Below, piece after piece: positions 59,294 to 64,000 of a stretch of 64,000 nucleotides of DNA (the first letter of the stretch is position 1; the number at the start of each line of letters is the position of its first letter). This DNA comes from Bacillus sp. MYb209. GTDB lineage: Bacteria > Bacillota > Bacilli > Bacillales > Bacillaceae_G. The notes beneath the pieces were generated by a model. That model made no database searches. It had not been told where the DNA came from and worked only from the letters and a program-made list of their open reading frames with translations. Made by a program: the position numbers and the translations under genes. Where the stretch lies: the NCBI RefSeq assembly GCF_002975175.1, contig NZ_PCNZ01000010.1, forward strand, positions 1 to 64,000, read 5' to 3'.

Positions 59294-60711
59294 GCTTCTA
59301 GTTGCGCTTTTTGTTTTTTCAATAGGTCTGCTTTTTCAATATCCGATAGCTTCGTAATTGTGAGGCCAGTTATACCATAAATGATTGAAATAATAGGTAC
59401 GATGAAATTCAATATAGCATAAGGAGCATATTCGAATGCGCCTACTCCAAGTGTTGCGAGTATGAATACACCACATGTATTCCAAGGTACGAAAACAGAA
59501 GTTAATGTTCCACCATCTTCTAATGCTCTGGATAAGTTTTTAGAATGTAGTCCTTTTTCTGTGTACGCATTTGCATACATTCTTGAAGGAACAACAATCG
59601 AAATATATTGTTCAGAGCAAGTAAGATTCGTTGCAAAGCAAGATGCGATAGTAGAAGCGATAAGTCCTTTTGATGATGTCGCTAATTTTAAAATTTGATT
59701 TACAATTGAGCGAAGAATGCCAGTATGTTCTAGTACTCCTCCGAAAGTCATAGCGACAATTGTCATAGAGACTGTATTCATCATAGAGCTTAAGCCACCA
59801 CGGTTAAATAGTTCGTCTACTAGCTTGTTTCCAGTGTCTATAACAAATCCACTTTGGAGTGCACCGACAGCTGATGAGACAGAACCACCTTGAATAAAGA
59901 CTTGTGATAAGAATCCTAAAATAACACCTACGAGAATAGCTGGTATAGCAGGGACTTTTTTAGCGACCAATACCATAACGACTACTGGTATAATTAATAG
60001 AAAAGGCGAGATAACAAAGTTTTGTTGCAATACTTGTAATGTTTGATCGATGCTTTTTGCATCAATATTGTTAGCGCCAAAGCTTCTTCCTAAGAACGCA
60101 TAAACGATAAGAGTAATAATTAAACCTGGAATTGTAGTAAATAACATATGACGAATATGTGTGAATAAATCTGTATTTGTTAATCCTGCGGCTAAGTTTG
60201 TCGTGTCTGAAAGCGGTGACATTTTATCGCCGAAATAAGAACCGGAAATTATAGCACCGGCAACCATTGGAGCTGGGATTCCCATACTTAGGCCAATTCC
60301 CATTCCTGCAACACCAATTGTTCCCATTGTAGACCAAGAGCTACCGATAGCTAATGCAACAATAGAACAAATAATTGTAATTGAAACTAAAAATAGTGAT
60401 GGAGTTAAAAGATTTAAACCGTAATAAATCATTGTTGCGACGATTCCGCCGCCAATCCAAGCACCGATCGTTAAACCTACAAGAATAATGATAACGATAG
60501 CGGGTAATGCGAGGCGAATTCCTTTATACATTGCTTCTTCAATGTCATTCCATTTGTAACCGTAACGCCAGGCAACGATAGAAGCAACGGTTGTACCGAT
60601 AATAAGTGGGACGTGAGGGCTTTGTTTTAATACAACAATTGTAACCATCATAACTGCAACTGTAATGATAATAGGGATAATTGCTACTCCAAAAGGTATT
60701 TCTTTTTTCAT
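59290..60711 (-). CDS. NhaC family Na+/H+ antiporter
   Basis: A 473-residue membrane protein with about 12 hydrophobic segments. Family landmarks are GSSWSTMGTIGVAGM, SGSYFGDKMSPLSDTTNLA and the later SCFATNLTCSEQYISIVVPSRM. NhaC-type proteins exchange Na+ for H+ or couple to small organic substrates (MleN). ATG 60711 has GAGGAGG at good spacing; the longer frame upstream has no ribosome-binding site. The gene converges on the regulator with a 4-nt overlap. The context suggests import or export of the amino acid handled here, but ion exchange alone is possible. Confidence 0.88.
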   Translation of the reverse strand: MKKEIPFGVAIIPIIITVAVMMVTIVVLKQSPHVPLIIGTTVASIVAWRYGYKWNDIEEAMYKGIRLALPAIVIIILVGLTIGAWIGGGIVATMIYYGLNLLTPSLFLVSITIICSIVALAIGSSWSTMGTIGVAGMGIGLSMGIPAPMVAGAIISGSYFGDKMSPLSDTTNLAAGLTNTDLFTHIRHMLFTTIPGLIITLIVYAFLGRSFGANNIDAKSIDQTLQVLQQNFVISPFLLIIPVVVMVLVAKKVPAIPAILVGVILGFLSQVFIQGGSVSSAVGALQSGFVIDTGNKLVDELFNRGGLSSMMNTVSMTIVAMTFGGVLEHTGILRSIVNQILKLATSSKGLIASTIASCFATNLTCSEQYISIVVPSRMYANAYTEKGLHSKNLSRALEDGGTLTSVFVPWNTCGVFILATLGVGAFEYAPYAILNFIVPIISIIYGITGLTITKLSDIEKADLLKKQKAQLEA

Positions 60712-60999
60712 AAAATGCCTCCTCATTATGTATGTTTGTATTTTTAGAATTGTCGCAAAATAGACGTTTATTAAGTTATAATAACTAAAAATATATGCAA
60801 GCGTCAATAAAAAACAGAAAATAAGGAATGTTCTATCTGTATGGATATCTTTATAAAATGAGTAAATATTGGTATTAATAGCATTTTAAAATAAATAATT
60901 GACTTTTTTCTTAAAATTCAATATGTTCATAAAAACATCTGTTTTTTCAGAAATATAATTAACTTTAATGGTTTGTAATTTGGGAAGGAGAATGAAAAG

Positions 61000-62115
61000 T
61001 TGAAAACATTAGAACTACAAGAGCGTTTAACTGAAATTTTTCAGCATTTACATGAAAACCCTGAAGTAAGCTGGAAGGAATATGAAACGACAGCTTATAT
61101 TACTAACTTTCTAAAAGAAGAAGGAATTTCATATAAAATATTTGATGATTGCCCTGGCGTGATTGCTGAAATCGGAAGCGGGAATCCAGTTATCGCGATT
61201 CGTGCTGATATGGATGCGCTATGGCAAGAAGTAGACGGAGAATTTAAAGCGAATCACTCATGCGGCCACGATGCTCATATGACAATTGTGATGGGCCTTA
61301 TTTTACAATTGAAAAATATGAGATGGGATAGCGGTACTGTTAGATTTATTTTTCAGCCGGCAGAGGAAAAAGGAAATGGTTCTTTAAAGATGGTAGAGAA
61401 GGGCGCCGTGGATGATGCTGATTTCTTATTTGGTGTTCATTTAAGGCCGATTGAAGAACTGCCTTTGAAACAAGCTGCCCCATCTATTCGTCACGGAGCT
61501 GCAGGATTTTTAGAAGGGATGATTCACGGAGATGATGCACACGGGGCACGCCCACATCAAGGGATAAATGCAATTGATGTCATCTCAATGATTAATATTG
61601 GATTGAAAAATATATGGTTACCGCCGCAGACGTCTTATTCTGTTAAGATGACGAGATGCCAAGCTGGCGGTGATAATCTAAATATTATTCCAGGTAACGG
61701 GCATTTTAGTTTAGATGTAAGAGCAGAAAATAACATATTACTAGATGAATTGAAGCGAAAAATAGAGCAAGTAATTCAGTCAGCTGAATCAATGGGATCT
61801 AAACTTTCTTATGAGTGGATCGATCTCGTACCAGGAGCTGAAGTGTCAGAAGAAGCTGAGCGCTTTATGCGAAAAGGTATTCTTGAAGTGTACGGGGAAG
61901 AGGGATGTACTGGACCACTGTATACGACAGGAAGCGATGATTTCCATTACTATACAGTGAAAAGACCCCATTTAAAAGCTGTCATGCTTGGACTAGGGGC
62001 GAACTTACAACCTGGATTACACCATCCGTATATGAAGTTTGATCATAGCTGTATAATGAATGGAGTAGAAATATTAAAACAAACTGTATTGAAAGTATTA
62101 GAAGACAGGGGCTAG
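61000..62115 (+). CDS. M20D family amidohydrolase
   Basis: A 371-residue peptidase-like hydrolase with the two-metal motif set: ADMDAL and SCGHDAHM (metal His), FQPAEEKGNG (metal and catalytic Glu), and a C-terminal SDDFHYY. M20D enzymes remove acyl groups from amino acids (amidohydrolase/desuccinylase type). Translation appears to start with TTG 61000 behind GGAAGGAG. It is read divergently from the nhaC gene. It could remove the acyl group after racemisation. A terminator overlaps the stop. Confidence 0.9.
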   Translation: MKTLELQERLTEIFQHLHENPEVSWKEYETTAYITNFLKEEGISYKIFDDCPGVIAEIGSGNPVIAIRADMDALWQEVDGEFKANHSCGHDAHMTIVMGLILQLKNMRWDSGTVRFIFQPAEEKGNGSLKMVEKGAVDDADFLFGVHLRPIEELPLKQAAPSIRHGAAGFLEGMIHGDDAHGARPHQGINAIDVISMINIGLKNIWLPPQTSYSVKMTRCQAGGDNLNIIPGNGHFSLDVRAENNILLDELKRKIEQVIQSAESMGSKLSYEWIDLVPGAEVSEEAERFMRKGILEVYGEEGCTGPLYTTGSDDFHYYTVKRPHLKAVMLGLGANLQPGLHHPYMKFDHSCIMNGVEILKQTVLKVLEDRG

Positions 62116-62133
62116 AAAGCTCCTGTTTTTTTT
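62105..62133 (+). terminator. Terminator of the M20 amidohydrolase gene
   Basis: ACAGGGGCT with AGCTCCTGT around a short loop, then a run of eight T residues. Confidence 0.85.
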
Positions 62134-62288
62134 GTAGGAATTTGTCGTTAAGTCGATATTCCTTGTCGAAGCGTCGATATATTTTCATTTGCGACAATAT
62201 AATTTCACGTACCAATTAATTTGATGAAAAATGAGCATTCAGTACGTGGTGTATAATAATAGTAATATTTCTTAATAGGAGCAAACGA

Positions 62289-62897
62289 ATGAACGAACAA
62301 TATTACGATGCTGTATTACATATAAAAACTGTCGGTGAGCAAAAAGGCTTTAATAAGTCTATGCATTACCACCGCTATGAGCCAACGCCATATAGTGGGT
62401 TAGAGGAATTATTGAGCCAATACGAAATTAAAAGTAGTGATCGAATTGTAGACTTTGGATGCGGAAAAGGGCGGCTAAACTTTTACATGCACCATAAGTG
62501 CGGTGCATCAGCGGTTGGGATTGAAATGAATGAAGAGTTTTATAAAGAAGCAATGGAAAACCGTGAGCGTTATGCAAGGAAGGTAAGAAACAGTAAAGAT
62601 AAAATTCAATTTGAATGTTGTTTAGCACAGAAATACGAGATTGATCCGCGTGATAACCAATTTTATTTCTTCAATCCATTTTCTGTACAAGTGTTTATGA
62701 ACGTAGTAAATAACATTTTGCTTTCGGTAGAAGCGGTGGAGAGAGAAATTGATATTATTTTATACTATCCTTCTGAAGATTATATTTTCTTCTTGGAGAA
62801 TCAGACTGCATTTGAATTGAAGAAGGAAATTAGGTTGCCAGGGGCGTATGAGAAGAATGGAAATGAGAGGTTTTTAATTTATAGATTGGGGAACTAA
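62289..62897 (+). CDS. Class I SAM-dependent methyltransferase
   Basis: A 202-residue protein. Motif I DRIVDFGCGKGRLNFYMH with the GxGxG-type loop, and VGIEMNEEFYKEA for motif II, define a SAM-binding Rossmann fold. FFFNPFSVQVF is at the motif IV position. The target molecule is unknown. AGGAG precedes the ATG at a suitable distance. Confidence 0.88.
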   Translation: MNEQYYDAVLHIKTVGEQKGFNKSMHYHRYEPTPYSGLEELLSQYEIKSSDRIVDFGCGKGRLNFYMHHKCGASAVGIEMNEEFYKEAMENRERYARKVRNSKDKIQFECCLAQKYEIDPRDNQFYFFNPFSVQVFMNVVNNILLSVEAVEREIDIILYYPSEDYIFFLENQTAFELKKEIRLPGAYEKNGNERFLIYRLGN

Positions 62898-62993
62898 GAG
62901 ATAAATGGTGTGAATGGAAGTATTGGCTTATATACGTTGGTAGGAGTATTGATTAAGCAGGCATGCAATTATTAGGAAAGAGAGGCGAACTTC

Positions 62994-64000
62994 ATGCGAA
63001 ATGCCATATATGAGTTAATTGAGGTTAACAACAGTCTACCTTTCGATGTTTCACTGAATAGTATCAATTATGTGCCGAGCCATTGGCATAACAGCGTAGA
63101 AATCATTTTTGTATTACGTGGTACAGTAGAAGTTAGAGTGAATGATGAAAGAAGGATGCTTTCGGAAGGTGACGTATTGTTAATTAATCAATGTCATGTG
63201 CATGAAGTGATAGGTCTTGATAGAAATATAATTGCAACGTTCCTTATCCCTTCTAGTTATATAAAGGAAAAATTGGTGCAGGTAGAGGAGATTAGCTTTC
63301 ATTGTTATTCAGGAGATAAAGGGAAGGAACGACGTCATGCTTTAAATCAGATTCGACGATTGCTGGCTGAGATGGTGCAATTACAGTATCATCAAGGTAA
63401 TGTATATAAGATTGACATGCAAATTCGAATGCTAGAAGTATTCTCTATCCTATTGAAACAATTTAGGCTTGAGGAATCAGAGGAGATCATGAGTGAGAAG
63501 TATATGGAGCGTATGCTTCGTATCATTACTTACATTGATGATCATTATAAAGAATCTATTACATTACATTCAATTGCTGAGCGTGAATATTTATCTATTC
63601 CATATTTGTCCAAGTTTTTTAGAGAGAATATTGGACTTAACTTTCAATCGTATCTGGCAAGTATTCGTTTGAAACATACGGTGGAGGAGTTGCTTTATAA
63701 TATTGAAACACCTATTGCTGATATAGCACTGAAGCATGGGTTTCCAAATGTTAAGTCATTTTATGCCACGTTTAAAGCAAGGTACAATGAAACTCCAAGT
63801 GAATATCGAAAGCATTTTCGGCTAGATGTGGGGGATAAAAAGGAGAGAGTAACGGCTAATTATTTGACGTTTAATCAATCTAGTGCGCTCGGTATTATTA
63901 GTCAGTACTTAAAGAGAAGTCCCTCGCAGCAGATGGAGGAGATTACGCCGCTAGAAACGGTAACATATCAGATAGATGTTTCTAAGAAAGATAGACATTT
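62994..64000 (+). CDS. AraC family transcriptional regulator, 3' end missing
   Basis: ATG 62994 opens a frame that continues past the window edge (335 codons visible). An N-terminal cupin-like ligand domain (SHWHNSVEIIFVLRGTVEVR) is followed by an AraC double HTH at about residues 175-275 (ITLHSIAEREYLSIPYLSKFF and IADIALKHGFPNVKSFYATFK) and the start of a third region (TANYLTFNQSSALGIISQYL). Some AraC regulators of this size carry a sugar-binding or glycosidase-like extension, so the missing part matters. AAGAGAGGCGAAC precedes the start. Confidence 0.85.
   Translation, partial: MRNAIYELIEVNNSLPFDVSLNSINYVPSHWHNSVEIIFVLRGTVEVRVNDERRMLSEGDVLLINQCHVHEVIGLDRNIIATFLIPSSYIKEKLVQVEEISFHCYSGDKGKERRHALNQIRRLLAEMVQLQYHQGNVYKIDMQIRMLEVFSILLKQFRLEESEEIMSEKYMERMLRIITYIDDHYKESITLHSIAEREYLSIPYLSKFFRENIGLNFQSYLASIRLKHTVEELLYNIETPIADIALKHGFPNVKSFYATFKARYNETPSEYRKHFRLDVGDKKERVTANYLTFNQSSALGIISQYLKRSPSQQMEEITPLETVTYQIDVSKKDRH

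Overview
The window is a chromosomal segment of a low-GC Gram-positive bacterium, almost certainly a member of the Bacillus cereus group. The evidence is the complete purEKBCSQLFMNHD operon behind a guanine riboswitch, the pcrB-pcrA-ligA-camS block followed by gatCAB and a diacylglycerol kinase gene (the B. subtilis yerEFGH/gat/dgkB order), and copies of the roughly 155-bp bcr1 repeat, which is restricted to that group. No phage, plasmid, IS transposase or CRISPR array is visible.

Layout. 1-222: 3' end of 23S rRNA, 5S rRNA and the rRNA terminator. 233-514: a small membrane protein on the minus strand. 700-14253: the purine operon, with a candidate PurR box, promoter, guanine riboswitch with terminator, eleven overlapping genes purE to purH, then two adjacent repeat elements and purD. 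14252-15890: a minus-strand SPFH/ribbon-helix-helix pair and a DUF2892 protein. 16034-22380: pcrB, pcrA, ligA and a CamS-type lipoprotein. 22438-24957: a TSUP permease and P5C dehydrogenase. 25096-28961: a candidate small RNA, an isochorismatase-like hydrolase, and a SAM-riboswitch-controlled metNPQ methionine importer. 28958-31896: an HXXEE membrane protein, a MarR/ArsA-like/small-protein cluster with two matching operator-like sites, and a YiaA/B protein. 32038-36685: gatCAB, an orphan TetR-type dyad, an unexplained leader, and diacylglycerol kinase. 36688-42667: a degenerate bcr1, a HAD phosphatase, the sigma-54-dependent GABA module gabT-gabR-gabD (interrupted by bcr1) and an SMR transporter. 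42768-48507: lipoproteins, aminopeptidase, polysaccharide deacetylase and a riboswitch-controlled nucleoside transporter. 48647-51235: rlmCD and dus. 51299-56075: an accessory stretch with an orphan histidine kinase, a broken nuclease-like gene, DUF1456, a YgjP-type metallopeptidase and an orphan protein. 56103-62133: a GNAT/enolase-superfamily racemase pair, a multidomain regulator, an NhaC antiporter and an M20 amidohydrolase. 62289-64000: a methyltransferase and an AraC regulator cut by the window edge.

How it works together. Two guanine riboswitches, one in front of de novo purine synthesis and one in front of the NupC-type importer, would switch both off when guanine is plentiful. A SAM riboswitch does the same for methionine import. 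GabR is expected to activate gabT from the visible -24/-12 promoter, and GabT with GabD converts GABA to succinate. The GNAT, racemase and M20 genes could form an acylation-racemisation-deacylation route that turns D-Arg or D-Lys into the L form.

Best leads: (1) this possible D-amino-acid salvage cassette with its own unusual regulator; (2) a bcr1 insertion that appears to have broken an ancestral 8-nt overlap of gabR and gabD; (3) a 23-bp TetR-like dyad left where B. subtilis has yerO-swrC; (4) twin 17-bp operator candidates of the MarR regulator; (5) a short promoter-terminator unit without an ORF at 25.1 kb. None is proven by sequence alone.
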